64,000 nucleotides of DNA, from the NCBI GenBank assembly GCA_017480185.1, contig JAFVBC010000019.1, positions 52,717-116,716 on the forward strand, in the 5' to 3' direction. The translations under genes and the position numbers were made by a program. The notes beneath the pieces were generated by a model. That model did no database searches, was not told the origin of the DNA, and worked only from the letters and a program-made list of their open reading frames with translations. Positions 1-9,487 of the stretch are shown in pieces. The DNA is from Bacteroidales bacterium. GTDB taxonomy: Bacteria; Bacteroidota; Bacteroidia; Bacteroidales; P3. Within the stretch, counting starts at the first letter, position 1, and each line of letters begins with the position of its first letter.

Positions 1-1346
1 GCATCCAAAAAGTCCTGCTTTTCTATGCGTTTCTTATTCTTTCTTGCCGCACAAAGAGCTGCTTCATTACACACATTGGCTATGTCTGCTCCAGAGAAAC
101 CAGGAGTTTGTTTTGCCAAGAAATCGCGGTCGACATAGCTTTCGCTGGATTTATCGTCGCACAACTTCAAGTTTTTCATGTGTACAGCAAATATGGCCTT
201 ACGTTCTTCGATGTCGGGAAGTTCAACGTAAATCTGTCTATCAAAACGTCCAGCACGCAATAAAGCCTTGTCAAGTACGTCTGCTCTATTGGTAGCTGCA
301 AGCACTATAACGTTGGTACCTGACGAGAAGCCATCCATTTCTGTCAACAACTGATTGAGGGTGTTTTCACGTTCATCGTTGCCACCAGTGATGCCCGCAC
401 GACCTCGCGCACGACCTACTGAATATATTTCATCAATAAATATGATGCAAGGAGATTTTTTCTTTGCCTCCTCAAACAAACCACGCACACGAGAGGCACC
501 AACACCGACAAACATTTCCACAAAGTCGCTACCCGACATTGAGAAGAACGGAACTCCCGCCTCACCAGCTACAGCTTTTGCCAACAGTGTTTTGCCAGTA
601 CCCGGAGGGCCAACAAGCAGCACTCCCTTGGGTATTTTACCGCCCAATTCGGTGTAGTGTTTCGGATTTTTTAGGAAGTCCACTACCTCCATCACCTCTT
701 CTTTTGCGCCTGCCAATCCCGCGACATCCTTAAATGTTACGTTCACTTGCTTTGTAGCATCATATTGTTTGGCGTTGGAGCGCCCCACTCCAAACAGGCC
801 ACCTATGCCTCCACCTCCGCTTTCTCCACCCATTTGTCGGCGACTCCAAGCGCTCATAAGCCAGAAGAAAAGGATGAAAATCAGTAGTGGGCCAAACCAT
901 ACCAGTATTTCACGGAATGTGTTGTTTTCTTCAACTATCTTGTAACTTATGGTTTTGCCGCTGCGATCTTCGACTTTTTTCAGTTCACGGTCAAAGTGAT
1001 CGTACGAGCCGATATTGTAGACATACATACCTGCGGGCGATTTACCAGCAAGTGTCTTCGAATAAAGGTCTTTGTAGGTTACCGTGTCGCGTAACAGGGC
1101 TTCTTTTTTTATGGTAATCTCTGCCCTTTTACCGTTGATAACGGTGATGCGTTCCTGGTCGCCACGTTCGAGTATACCAACCAATTTGTCCCATTCTATA
1201 TCGCGCTGTGTCGCCGACTCACCACCGCCAATCAGAGTGTAAAGCAGAGCCAGGATAATGACTCCATAGGCGATGTATATAAACCGAGGGCGACGTGGAC
1301 CGTTGCCTTTAGCGTTTCTTTGAGGTTGTTTTCTTTGTTCAGCCAT
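1..1346 (-). CDS. ftsH: ATP-dependent zinc metalloprotease FtsH (N-terminal part, cut by window edge)
   Basis: Membrane-anchored AAA+ protease that degrades misfolded and regulatory membrane proteins. The visible part begins [13 protein letters not shown], has a first membrane segment at about residues 22-38, a periplasmic domain, a second membrane segment (about 145-165), a glycine-rich linker, then the AAA module with Walker A GPPGTGKT, Walker B IIFIDEI and the pore loop [11 protein letters not shown]. The second region of homology is partly visible ([20 protein letters not shown]). The HExxH protease domain lies beyond base 1. It follows rsfS on the same strand with an 18-base gap, the usual Bacteroidetes order. 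The start is the ATG at 1344-1346. Confidence 0.97.
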   Translation of the reverse strand, partial: MAEQRKQPQRNAKGNGPRRPRFIYIAYGVIILALLYTLIGGGESATQRDIEWDKLVGILERGDQERITVINGKRAEITIKKEALLRDTVTYKDLYSKTLAGKSPAGMYVYNIGSYDHFDRELKKVEDRSGKTISYKIVEENNTFREILVWFGPLLIFILFFWLMSAWSRRQMGGESGGGGIGGLFGVGRSNAKQYDATKQVNVTFKDVAGLAGAKEEVMEVVDFLKNPKHYTELGGKIPKGVLLVGPPGTGKTLLAKAVAGEAGVPFFSMSGSDFVEMFVGVGASRVRGLFEEAKKKSPCIIFIDEIYSVGRARGRAGITGGNDERENTLNQLLTEMDGFSSGTNVIVLAATNRADVLDKALLRAGRFDRQIYVELPDIEERKAIFAVHMKNLKLCDDKSSESYVDRDFLAKQTPGFSGADIANVCNEAALCAARKNKKRIEKQDFLD

Positions 1347-1364
1347 ATGATGGTAGTAAAGAGT

Positions 1365-1736
1365 TTACTTGTTTTGCCATACGGACAGTTGTTCACCATC
1401 GCTCCATAGGTCGTCGAGGCGATAGAAAGAACGTTTGTCTTTCAAAAATATGTGTACAACTACATCAAAATAATCCATCAGTATCCACTCGGCATTGGCA
1501 TAGCCCTCTACCTTGTGTGGATTTAAGCCTGTGGCCTTTTTCACCGTTTCAAACGCAGCATCGCTCAATGCACTGACGTGAGAAGGGACATTTCCTGTGG
1601 CTATGACAAATATCTCGGCTGGTGCTCCACTTACTTTTCTCAAATCAAGGATGCGCACATCGTCGGCTTTCTTGGTGTCGAGCGTTTGAGCAACAAGACG
1701 CGCCAGGGTTTCAGATGCTTTATCGTCGTTGTTCAT
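1365..1736 (-). CDS. rsfS: Ribosome silencing factor RsfS (Iojap family)
   Basis: Binds ribosomal protein L14 on the large subunit and blocks subunit joining when nutrients run low. At 123 residues it is the normal family size. Typical stretches are DVRILDLRKVSGAPAEIFVI, the VPSHVSALSDA segment and EWILMDYFDVVVHIFLKD near the end. The start codon overlaps the tsaE stop by 4 bases, so tsaE and rsfS are probably translationally coupled, with ftsH next in the same transcript. Confidence 0.95.
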   Translation of the reverse strand: MNNDDKASETLARLVAQTLDTKKADDVRILDLRKVSGAPAEIFVIATGNVPSHVSALSDAAFETVKKATGLNPHKVEGYANAEWILMDYFDVVVHIFLKDKRSFYRLDDLWSDGEQLSVWQNK

Positions 1737-2194
1737 TGTTTGTCGTAAAAAGGTTTCTCTTTGAGTTTAGGTTTTATAACAGAGGCTTCGATGGTGCGTG
1801 TTTGGTCAGTGCCACTTATAACAACCCTCACACAATCGTCGGGCAACAGGGGCTCTATGTTTTCGCTCCACTCGCAGAAGCAGTAGCAACCACTGTAGAA
1901 ATAGTCGTCGCAACCAATATCGCGAGCCTCGTCAAGGTTCTTTATTCTGTAAAAGTCAAAGTGGAATATCGGCTCACCTGTGCCCGAAACATACTCATTC
2001 ACGATTGCAAATGTTGGACTCGTTACCACCGTATCCACCCCCAAGTGCTTGCACAAGGCCTTTGTGAGCGTGGTTTTTCCAGCCCCCATACCACCCCAAA
2101 AAGCAAAGAAACGACTGTTGGGGAATGCCTCAAGAAGCGTGGCAGCAGCCTCGTCAATGTTCGATATGTTGTAGGTAAAGGTCATTCGTAGCAA
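1733..2194 (-). CDS. tsaE: tRNA threonylcarbamoyladenosine biosynthesis ATPase TsaE
   Basis: ATPase partner of TsaB/TsaD in forming N6-threonylcarbamoyl-adenosine at position 37 of ANN-decoding tRNAs. The protein has 153 residues with Walker A GGMGAGKTTLTK at about residues 34-45, a switch-like segment TSPTFAIVNEY and the family motif HFDFYRIKNLDEARDIG. First gene of a tsaE-rsfS-ftsH run on the minus strand. The track-level start MLRM could also be read from the second ATG (MTFTYN), three residues later. Confidence 0.94.
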   Translation of the reverse strand: MLRMTFTYNISNIDEAAATLLEAFPNSRFFAFWGGMGAGKTTLTKALCKHLGVDTVVTSPTFAIVNEYVSGTGEPIFHFDFYRIKNLDEARDIGCDDYFYSGCYCFCEWSENIEPLLPDDCVRVVISGTDQTRTIEASVIKPKLKEKPFYDKQ

Positions 2195-2203
2195 CTATAG
2201 GTG

Positions 2204-2743
2204 TTAACGCAAGCGGTCGGCGGCGCGCACTTTTGCCTCGTCGAGCCGTATGCCACGTTGCGCAAGAAACAGCAATGCCAGCGACACGATGGGCATAAAG
2301 GCGCTGAAATGCCACGAAGTGCTGATATTGGTCATGTCGCGAGTTGCAAGGGCATCGGCATAACCATCGACTGCCCACAAAAACACCAGCAACACGACCA
2401 CCACATTGAGCATGAACACAACAGCTACCATACGCATCTGTATCTTGCGATTGCGAAACAAAAAGATGCAGGCCAAAGAGCCTATGGCACACGCTGCCAC
2501 AAGCACCGTGAGTGGCCACACCTTAAAGCCCGACATTTTCTGACTGTATTGCAGGGTTTCAACACCGTCAAGCAATTGGCGATGCATATCGGGAGCCATG
2601 CGCGACACGAGGTCGAGACGAGTTTCAACATGCTGGCCTGTGTTGGGCATTGAGGCTTCATATTGGGCCAATGGTGCAAAAAAACACACCGACAGACAGC
2701 ACGCTGCCAAAAGTAGCCATAGAGATTGCAGGCGTTGTATCAT
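2204..2743 (-). CDS. DUF4293 family membrane protein
   Basis: Small integral membrane protein of unknown function, 179 residues, of a family found in Bacteroidetes. Four hydrophobic segments are visible, near residues 6-25, 77-96, 106-125 and 143-160, the first preceded by MIQRLQ, the usual beginning of the family. It sits 9 bases upstream of tsaE on the same strand and 28 bases downstream of the DoxX-like gene, so it may be co-transcribed with both. No catalytic motif is visible. Confidence 0.85.
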   Translation of the reverse strand: MIQRLQSLWLLLAACCLSVCFFAPLAQYEASMPNTGQHVETRLDLVSRMAPDMHRQLLDGVETLQYSQKMSGFKVWPLTVLVAACAIGSLACIFLFRNRKIQMRMVAVVFMLNVVVVLLVFLWAVDGYADALATRDMTNISTSWHFSAFMPIVSLALLFLAQRGIRLDEAKVRAADRLR

Positions 2744-2771
2744 CGATTAACAGGTTGTTGTTTATGCTTAT

Positions 2772-3920
2772 TCAAAGTTGGTCTATACTCAATTTCATAG
2801 GCTGCCTACTTTTATCCATCACCGTGGCATCCTTAATATACATAAATCCAGGATTGCCTCGCATGACGGTTTTAATGGCAGTGGCATCGGCAAAGTAGCA
2901 GTCAACAGCGGCAAGTTCGTTGTCTTGCAACCAGGCAAATGCTTCGTCGGTCAATGCCGATGTTAGTATAGCAATTTCCGTGCCATTCTCTTCGGCCAAC
3001 CTCACAGCCCGACGTATAGCCACCGCATCGCGCTTGTCAAGTTTCTCAAGTTTGTGGATGGTAACCACAATGAGACCATCGCGCGCAGGCAACAAGTCGG
3101 CAGCATGATCTTCGCCCGAAGTGTCGAGCATTGAGAAGCCCTCGGCACGAATCTCGTTGGGGTCGACCACACGGCTGCTTTGCCACTCCCACTGTTCTTT
3201 CCAACCAGGTTGCTGCATCAGCTGCATCAGCTGCGAGGCCTCTATTTGCACGGTGTCGCCAGTGGCAGTGTTGGCATACACCAAGTAGGTCCTCACTGGT
3301 GCATTGCTTTCAAGATCCATCATCACATTGCCTTTCTTCCACGGACGGAAGTCGATGACAGGCTCGTGGTTGATGTTATAAAGGCAGAATATCATCATGA
3401 CAACGAGCGATGCCAACAGCACAACACCGTCGCGCTCAAAACGACGTTTGTAGCGCACATTGCGAGTCAAGAATATCCACACCGTGGGAATATCCAGGGC
3501 AATGTTTTTCCAAAAAGTCTGCCAATTTGTCAACTTGACAGCATCGCCAAAGCATCCACAATCGGTTACCTTATTGGTTAGGGCATCAATCAGTGTGGTG
3601 ATGGTAAAGAAGATCATCATCACGACCAAACCCCATGCCGACAGGCGACGATAGGCATTGGTTACGAGCAACATACCCACCAAAAACTCGGCGCAAATAA
3701 GTCCTACCGATAGCACTCCAGCCAGCGGTTGAGCCCATGCAAAGCCCACGCTGCCAATGCTCCAAGCGGTCATATACTCCTCTATCTTAAAGGTGGTGCC
3801 CATGGGGTCAACCCCTTTGACAAACGACGAGAAGAGAAACACCAATCCCACCAGCCAACGGGCTACACAATTGAGGGTGGCGTTGAGCGATGTGTCTTTC
3901 ATGGCACTCATTTTAACCAT
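2772..3920 (-). CDS. BT_3928-type DoxX/MauE-like membrane protein
   Basis: The N-terminal half (about residues 15-175) has five hydrophobic segments of the DoxX/MauE type and the conserved DCGCFGDAVKL loop, whose cysteine pair suggests redox or disulfide chemistry at the membrane. The C-terminal half (about 190-380) is a soluble periplasmic domain without an obvious CXXC. Function is not established. I place the start at ATG 3918-3920 (MVKMSAMKD), which overlaps the stop of the DUF1599 gene by 8 bases; a longer reading from 3950 would overlap that gene further. The DUF1599-DoxX pair next to folP is a usual Bacteroidetes arrangement. Confidence 0.82.
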   Translation of the reverse strand: MVKMSAMKDTSLNATLNCVARWLVGLVFLFSSFVKGVDPMGTTFKIEEYMTAWSIGSVGFAWAQPLAGVLSVGLICAEFLVGMLLVTNAYRRLSAWGLVVMMIFFTITTLIDALTNKVTDCGCFGDAVKLTNWQTFWKNIALDIPTVWIFLTRNVRYKRRFERDGVVLLASLVVMMIFCLYNINHEPVIDFRPWKKGNVMMDLESNAPVRTYLVYANTATGDTVQIEASQLMQLMQQPGWKEQWEWQSSRVVDPNEIRAEGFSMLDTSGEDHAADLLPARDGLIVVTIHKLEKLDKRDAVAIRRAVRLAEENGTEIAILTSALTDEAFAWLQDNELAAVDCYFADATAIKTVMRGNPGFMYIKDATVMDKSRQPMKLSIDQL

Positions 3921-4488
3921 TATTTTGTTCCTCCTCGGCCAGACGCACAAGGCAGAAGAGCGAGTAGTTTACAATATCCATATATCCACCTTCAACGCCC
4001 TCGCTCACCAAAGTAGAGCCACTATTATCCTCTATCTGTTTAATACGCAATATTTTCATCAGAATGAGGTCGAGCATTGACGACACACGCATGCGTCGCC
4101 AAGCCTCGTCGTAGTCGTGGTTTTTGTCGAGCATGAGTGTAAGCGGGCGCTGAAGTGCAGCGTCATAGAGGCGCAAAGCCTCGTCAAGTGGCAGGTAAAT
4201 CGGCGCATCGTCGGTCAACGACAATTGCATCAGTGCCATAACAGCATAGTTCACCATGGCCACAAACTCGCCCCTCACGTCATCGCCCACACGATTTTCG
4301 CCCCCATCTTGCAGGGTGCGTATTCGACAGGCCTTGATATAGATCTGATCGGTGAGCGATGGCAGCCGCAGCACGCGCCACGCCGTGCCATAATCGCGGG
4401 TCTTGTCTTCAAACAGCCGTCGGCACACTGTTGCCTCGCGTTCTATCTCAACGCGAGTGCGATTATCCTTTTGTGCATTTTCATTCAT
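3913..4488 (-). CDS. DUF1599 domain protein
   Basis: About 191 residues containing two related copies of a helical segment: one around KTRDYGTAWRVLRLPSLTDQ and one around KNHDYDEAWRRMRVSSMLDL. This internal duplication is typical of DUF1599 proteins, which have been proposed to act on modified nucleotides but have no proven role. Start choice: ATG at 4486-4488 has GGAGG just 2 bases upstream, which is close for a Shine-Dalgarno; an alternative in-frame ATG lies at 4527. Divergent from folP across a 330-base region that carries a palindromic repeat. Confidence 0.85.
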   Translation of the reverse strand: MNENAQKDNRTRVEIEREATVCRRLFEDKTRDYGTAWRVLRLPSLTDQIYIKACRIRTLQDGGENRVGDDVRGEFVAMVNYAVMALMQLSLTDDAPIYLPLDEALRLYDAALQRPLTLMLDKNHDYDEAWRRMRVSSMLDLILMKILRIKQIEDNSGSTLVSEGVEGGYMDIVNYSLFCLVRLAEEEQNNG

Positions 4489-4610
4489 AACCTCCTTACA
4501 ACGTCCATTGCACACATTTATTGCCACCGCAACAAAGAAAAGTGGCCATTTCCCGTAAAAACACCTCGTATCAGTCTGACATCAAGGATGTTTTACATGC
4601 GCCCCACCCC

Positions 4611-4704
4611 AACATCATCGCCCTATCATCTCCCTATCATCGCCTGATCAACTCCCTATCATCTCCTACAGTTCTTCAGTCAAAGTGGGAGATGATAGGT
4701 CGAT
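4611..4704. repeat. CCTATCATCKCC dispersed inverted repeat, copy A
   Basis: Lies in the divergent DUF1599/folP intergenic region. It contains three CCCTATCAT units in one direction, then a 12-base perfect inverted pair, CCTATCATCTCC at 4655-4666 and GGAGATGATAGG at 4688-4699. The loop carries one unit (GTTCTTCAGT, 4671-4680) of the other palindrome family in this window. The stretch from about 4620 to 4670 aligns with the reverse complement of 63886-63937. The rest of 4528-4820 shows no gene. Confidence 0.75.
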
Positions 4705-4820
4705 GACAAGAAGCAAATGCGAAGAGGATGCCTACCTGCCACAAGGTAAACTTTTGTTTATCCGATGTGCAATATATAACTGTATGGCCGCGTTTCTTAC
4801 GCTAAACAAAGCAATGTGAA

Positions 4821-5675
4821 ATGGAAATGAAATCATTTAGCATAGTGTCGCGCGGAGAGATGCATCGCTTCTGTCGCCCAGTGGTGATGGGGATACTCAA
4901 CGTTACGTCAGACTCGTTCTACGACGGTGGTCGCTACACCAATGAGAAAGCCATGCTCGAACATGCCGAAGAGATGCTTGAGCAAGGTGCCGATGTAATA
5001 GATGTGGGTGTCATGTCGTCGCGCCCAGGGGCCATGATGCTCGATCCCTCTACCGAGGCACAACGTCTATCGGCAGTCGTAGCCACACTGCGCAAACACT
5101 GGCCCCAAGCGTTGCTCTCGGTCGACACCTGTCAGAGCCTGCCTGCCAGAGCTGCCGTTGAGGCTGGTGCCGACATCATCAACGACATCGGAGGTGGCAG
5201 CCTCGACCAGCAAATGTTCAGCACCGTGGCCGAGTTGCAAGTGCCCTACATACTGATGCACATGCGTGGTGTGCCACAAACCATGCAGCAACTGACAAAC
5301 TACGACGACATTGTAGAAGACCTGTCGGTCTACTTCTCGCAACGTCTACACCAGCTGCACCTCATGGGGGTGAAAGACGTGTGGCTCGACCCAGGATTTG
5401 GTTTTGCAAAAACGGTCGACGACAATCATCTTTTGCTTCACAACATCGACCAGTTGTGCAACTTATTCGAACAACCGATGGTGGCCGCACTCAGTCGCAA
5501 AAGTATGATATATAAACGTTTAGACACCACCCCCGACCATGCTCTCTACGGCACTATTGCACTTGACACCGTAGCCCTCATGAAGGGCTGTCGTGTGCTA
5601 CGTGTGCACGATGTCAAACCCGCTGTTGACACGGTGCGTCTGCTCTTCGACAGCCCCAATCCCTCCGTCTCATGA
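4821..5675 (+). CDS. folP: Dihydropteroate synthase
   Basis: Condenses 6-hydroxymethyl-dihydropterin pyrophosphate with p-aminobenzoate; target of sulfonamides. It has 284 residues. Signatures: GILNVTSDSFYDGGRYTN near residues 23-40, ADIINDIGGGSLD, YILMHMRGVPQTM, and the Lys-containing GFGFAKT followed by ALSRKSM. The second signature reads GADVIDVGVMSSRPGA, where most homologues have a GG-x-S version, so loop 2 is slightly unusual. The last codon overlaps the cdaA start (ATGA), the common Bacteroidetes folP-cdaA pairing. Confidence 0.96.
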   Translation: MEMKSFSIVSRGEMHRFCRPVVMGILNVTSDSFYDGGRYTNEKAMLEHAEEMLEQGADVIDVGVMSSRPGAMMLDPSTEAQRLSAVVATLRKHWPQALLSVDTCQSLPARAAVEAGADIINDIGGGSLDQQMFSTVAELQVPYILMHMRGVPQTMQQLTNYDDIVEDLSVYFSQRLHQLHLMGVKDVWLDPGFGFAKTVDDNHLLLHNIDQLCNLFEQPMVAALSRKSMIYKRLDTTPDHALYGTIALDTVALMKGCRVLRVHDVKPAVDTVRLLFDSPNPSVS

Positions 5676-6466
5676 TCCCACTACTCGACGCCTCGCTATT
5701 GCCCATTAGGGTGGTGGATGTGCTCGACGTGCTGATCGTGGCAGTGCTGATATACTACATCTACCGCATGGTGCGTGGCACAAATGCCATGCTCATCTTT
5801 TGGGCACTGATAGTACTGCTGTTGGCGTGGCGTGTGGCGGCACTGCTCGACATGCGTCTGCTGGGGTCGTTGCTCAGCGCAATTACAAGCATAGGCCTTG
5901 TCGCACTGGTGGTTATATTCCAGCCCGAGATACGCAAATTTCTACTGTTTATTGGCACCAAAACACAGATAGACCAGCCATGGCTGCAACGCCTACGGTT
6001 TTGGCACCGACACATGCGGCACACCTCCACTGTGAACTACGAATCATATATCGTGGCCTGCATGCACATGTCGCAAAACAAGACCGGGGCGCTGATTGTG
6101 TTTCGCCGCAGCAATGGTGTCGAGGAGCTGGTAGAAACCGGCGAACGCATTGATGCCACAGTGTCGTCGGCCTTGCTCGAAACCCTGTTTTTCAAAAACT
6201 CACCCCTACACGATGGTGCGGTCATAGTCAACGGCAACACAGTGCTTGCCGCTCGGTGCATCCTGCCCGTTACCTCACGTCTCGACATCGATCCCAATCT
6301 TGGCCTACGCCACCGCTCGGCTATCGGGGTTACCGAACAAATTGATGCCCTGGCCGTTGTGGTGAGCGAGGAGACTGGAGCCATATCCTACGCCATCGGT
6401 GGCGAATTGCATCACGACATATCGCCCGTCGAACTGCGTCAAGTGCTTGAAAAACACCAAGGTTAA
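5672..6466 (+). CDS. cdaA: Diadenylate cyclase CdaA
   Basis: Makes cyclic di-AMP from two ATP at the membrane. 264 residues with three N-terminal hydrophobic segments (about 10-95) followed by a DisA_N catalytic domain. The active-site motifs HDGAVIV and GLRHRSAIG are both present, as expected for an active enzyme. It overlaps folP by 4 bases. No CdaR regulator gene follows; the next gene has its own promoter. Confidence 0.95.
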   Translation: MIPLLDASLLPIRVVDVLDVLIVAVLIYYIYRMVRGTNAMLIFWALIVLLLAWRVAALLDMRLLGSLLSAITSIGLVALVVIFQPEIRKFLLFIGTKTQIDQPWLQRLRFWHRHMRHTSTVNYESYIVACMHMSQNKTGALIVFRRSNGVEELVETGERIDATVSSALLETLFFKNSPLHDGAVIVNGNTVLAARCILPVTSRLDIDPNLGLRHRSAIGVTEQIDALAVVVSEETGAISYAIGGELHHDISPVELRQVLEKHQG

Positions 6467-6509
6467 CCCAACGACCATTTCACCACCCAAACAAGAATTA
6501 TTTTTTCAC

Positions 6510-6517
6510 TACCTTTG
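6510..6517 (+). promoter_or_regulatory. Predicted promoter -7 element for the M16 peptidase gene
   Basis: TACCTTTG matches the Bacteroidetes -7 consensus TAnnTTTG and lies 27 bases before the chosen ATG at 6545, in the gap after cdaA. Confidence 0.7.
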
Positions 6518-6544
6518 CACACAAAACAAAACCGACGAAATATT

Positions 6545-9409
6545 ATGAAGAAACAATTTTCAGCGTTGATGCTTGCACTGGTCATTGCCGTAAGTGCATT
6601 GGCACAAGGTCTGCCTGGTGCAAAACACACCGACAAAAGTTCCGACCTCAAGGCACAGGTGCCGTTAGACAAAAAGGTACGCTATGGCAAACTCGACAAC
6701 GGCTTCACCTACTACATCCGTGTCAACAAAAAGCCCGAAAACCGCATCCAGTTTCGCTTGGTAAGCAATGCAGGCTCCATCCTTGAGCGCGAAGACCAGC
6801 GTGGCTTGGCTCACTTCTGCGAGCACATGGCCTTCAATGGCATCAAGGGCTACCCCCACAACGAGATGATTTCGAAATTGCAGGAACACGGCGTAGCCTT
6901 TGGCTCGCACGTCAACGCCTACACCTCGTTCGACGAAACAGTCTACTTTGTCAACCTCCCCAGCGACGATCCCGAAATGGTCAAAATGGGCATTGAGATT
7001 CTTGACGGTTGGGCTGGCAATATTCTCTTCGACCAAAAAGAAATTGAAAGCGAGCGTGGTGTCATACACGAAGAGTGGCGTGGCCGTCGCGGTGCTTCCG
7101 ATCGTATTTGGCGCAAAATAGCTCCACTTGAACTTAAAGGCTCACTCTATGCCGAGCGCATGCCCATTGGCTTGGAGAGCGTCATCATGAACTTTGAACG
7201 TCAAGCCATAGTCGACTTCTTCAACGACTGGTATCGCCCCGACTTGCAAGCCATCGTCATCGTTGGCGACATCCCCGACATCAATGCCATGGAGAAACAA
7301 GTGAAAGAGGTGTTCGGTGCTCACCGCAAAGTTGTCAACCCCAAAGAACGTAAAATATTCAGCATACCTGGCAACATAGAGCCCATTGTAGCCATCGCCA
7401 CCGATAAGGAGCAAACCCGCACAAGCTTGGAATTTACTTGGAAGCACGAGAAAGCCCCCCAAGGCACCGTTGGCGACTATCGTCAAAGCCTTGTCCGCTC
7501 TCTCATCAACATGATGATTAACGACCGTCTGCGCGACATCTGCGAGAACCCCACTGTACCTATGATGTCGGCCCATGCTGGTTATGGTGGATTTCTTGCT
7601 CGCGACCTTGACCAATTCTACGTTTCAGCATCGCCCAAAGAAGGTCGCATTGAAGAAACGGCAGTGCGACTACTCAACATAATGAAGCAGATAGACGACC
7701 ACGGCTTCTTGCAAACCGAACTTGACCGTCAGAAAGAAGAACTCCTCTCACAGTACACCAAAATGGCAAAAGAGGAGAATAAGACACAAAGCAACAGCCT
7801 GGCCAACGAATACACTCGCCACTTCCTTGAAGGCGAATCGGCTCCAGGAATACGTCAAGAGTGGAAATATGCCAAAGAGTTTGTACCTGGCATAACCCTC
7901 GAAGAATGCAACCAAATGGTAAGCAGTTGGATTACCGATGAGAACATGATTATTGAACTCACCGCACCAGAAAAAGCCGAAGTAAAAATACCTACCGAAC
8001 AGGCATTGCTCGACATAGTTAAAAAGAACAAGAGCGTGGCAACCGAAGCATGGGTAGACAACTTCAAAGAGGAGCCCCTGTTTACAGAAGCGGTTGATGC
8101 CATTACCCCAGAGATTACAAATACCAACCAAGAACTGGACTACACCGAATATACTTGTCCCAACGGCATTCGTTTCATCGTTAAAAAAACCGAGTTGAAA
8201 GCCGACGAGATACAATTTGCCAGTTTCTCATTTGGTGGTACCTCGCTCTATAGCGATGAAGAATACTATCAAGCAGCCAACGCAGCCAGCTTTATTGATG
8301 CTGGTGGCATATCCGATTTCAGTGCCACTCAGTTGGGTAAGAAACTTAAAGGCATGAACCTTAGCATAAGCCCCTACATAAGCGACGAGGTGCAGGGCTT
8401 TAGCGGCAGCTGTTCGCCCAAAGACCTTGAGACCACTCTCCAACTGCTTAACCTCTACTACACTGCTCCGCGCAAGGATGAAGATGCCTACCAACGCAAC
8501 ATCGAGAATACCATCAACCAAATCAAAAACATTCGCGAAAACCCACAGGTGGTCTTCGTAGAAAAATTCGTCAAGACGGCATACCCCAACAGCCGACGCA
8601 CCATAGTTATACCCACCGAGGCACAGGTAAAGGGCTTGTCGCTTGACCGCATGTACGAGATTTATCGTGAGCGTTTTTCTGATGCAAGTGCACAAACTTT
8701 CTTCTTTGTCGGAAATGTAAATGATGAACACATCAAACTCATAGCCAACTACCTCAACCATCTGCCTGTTAATGGCAAACAAAAGGACGAGAAATATATC
8801 AACCGCAACCCGAAGTTTGCCGAGGGCATACAACACGCCGAAGCCGTTAAAGGCATTGAGCGTCAAGGTATGCTTATCGTTTCAGGCCAAACGGTAAGCA
8901 CCGAGCCCATCGATCCTCAAACCCGCATAGCCATTGACGCATTGGGCGAGGCTCTGCAAATCACCGTTACCGAGATTATCCGCGAAAAGAACGGCGATGC
9001 CTACAGCCCGAGCGCAAACTTCGATTACAGTCTCATGCCCGAAAACACCGTCAGCTGGCAGTTCTACATCGGTTGCGACCCCGACAAGATTAAGAAAATT
9101 GAGAAAGACTGCATCAAAATCTTAAAGCAGTACATAAAGAAAGGCCCCGATGAGAAGACCATTGCCAAGGTGAAAAAGCAGATGATTGTAGACCGTGGCA
9201 ACTCGCGTCAGAACAACGGTTTCTGGCTTGGTCAGATACGCAGCAGTTACATGCTCAATGAAGGTCGCGAATTCATCGAACAATACGACGAAATGGTTAA
9301 CTCCATCACCGTAAAGGATCTGAAGGCTTTGGCCAAGAAGTATATCAATCTGAAAAACTATATTGCCGTCTCACTACGTCCTGAAGGTAGTTACGACGAC
9401 AAAGAATAG
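6545..9409 (+). CDS. M16 family zinc metallopeptidase (pitrilysin-like), exported
   Basis: A 954-residue protein with a signal peptide (MKKQFSALMLALVIAVSALAQG) and two M16 halves. The inverted zinc motif HFCEH is at about residues 90-94, and the downstream ligand region is ESERGVIHEEWRGR, so the N-terminal half should be catalytic. The second half (about 520 onward) lacks HxxEH, as usual for the non-catalytic partner half. It is likely to degrade peptides in the periplasm. I start at 6545 because the upstream in-frame ATG (6515) lies inside the predicted promoter and would leave no untranslated leader or signal peptide at the N-terminus. Confidence 0.94.
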   Translation: MKKQFSALMLALVIAVSALAQGLPGAKHTDKSSDLKAQVPLDKKVRYGKLDNGFTYYIRVNKKPENRIQFRLVSNAGSILEREDQRGLAHFCEHMAFNGIKGYPHNEMISKLQEHGVAFGSHVNAYTSFDETVYFVNLPSDDPEMVKMGIEILDGWAGNILFDQKEIESERGVIHEEWRGRRGASDRIWRKIAPLELKGSLYAERMPIGLESVIMNFERQAIVDFFNDWYRPDLQAIVIVGDIPDINAMEKQVKEVFGAHRKVVNPKERKIFSIPGNIEPIVAIATDKEQTRTSLEFTWKHEKAPQGTVGDYRQSLVRSLINMMINDRLRDICENPTVPMMSAHAGYGGFLARDLDQFYVSASPKEGRIEETAVRLLNIMKQIDDHGFLQTELDRQKEELLSQYTKMAKEENKTQSNSLANEYTRHFLEGESAPGIRQEWKYAKEFVPGITLEECNQMVSSWITDENMIIELTAPEKAEVKIPTEQALLDIVKKNKSVATEAWVDNFKEEPLFTEAVDAITPEITNTNQELDYTEYTCPNGIRFIVKKTELKADEIQFASFSFGGTSLYSDEEYYQAANAASFIDAGGISDFSATQLGKKLKGMNLSISPYISDEVQGFSGSCSPKDLETTLQLLNLYYTAPRKDEDAYQRNIENTINQIKNIRENPQVVFVEKFVKTAYPNSRRTIVIPTEAQVKGLSLDRMYEIYRERFSDASAQTFFFVGNVNDEHIKLIANYLNHLPVNGKQKDEKYINRNPKFAEGIQHAEAVKGIERQGMLIVSGQTVSTEPIDPQTRIAIDALGEALQITVTEIIREKNGDAYSPSANFDYSLMPENTVSWQFYIGCDPDKIKKIEKDCIKILKQYIKKGPDEKTIAKVKKQMIVDRGNSRQNNGFWLGQIRSSYMLNEGREFIEQYDEMVNSITVKDLKALAKKYINLKNYIAVSLRPEGSYDDKE

Positions 9410-9428
9410 CAATCTACAATCCCTTTAA

Positions 9429-9473
9429 CAATGGGGACGGACGATAATGCCGTCGGTCCCCATTGTTTTTTTT
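9429..9473 (+). terminator. Rho-independent terminator after the M16 peptidase
   Basis: Arms 9429-9443 and 9451-9465 form a 15-base stem with one mismatch and a 7-base loop, followed by eight Ts (9466-9473). It shows that an apparent upstream ATG of the next gene at 9431 is inside the terminator and not a start. Confidence 0.88.
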
Positions 9474-9487
9474 ATGCGTCGTTCAGC

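Noticed and set aside
1622-2191. 189-codon plus-strand frame over tsaE and rsfS
   Set aside because: Both strands' minus frames have clear family motifs; this is a shadow.
9431-9487. Upstream ATG for nnrD
   Set aside because: It lies in the stem of a rho-independent terminator.
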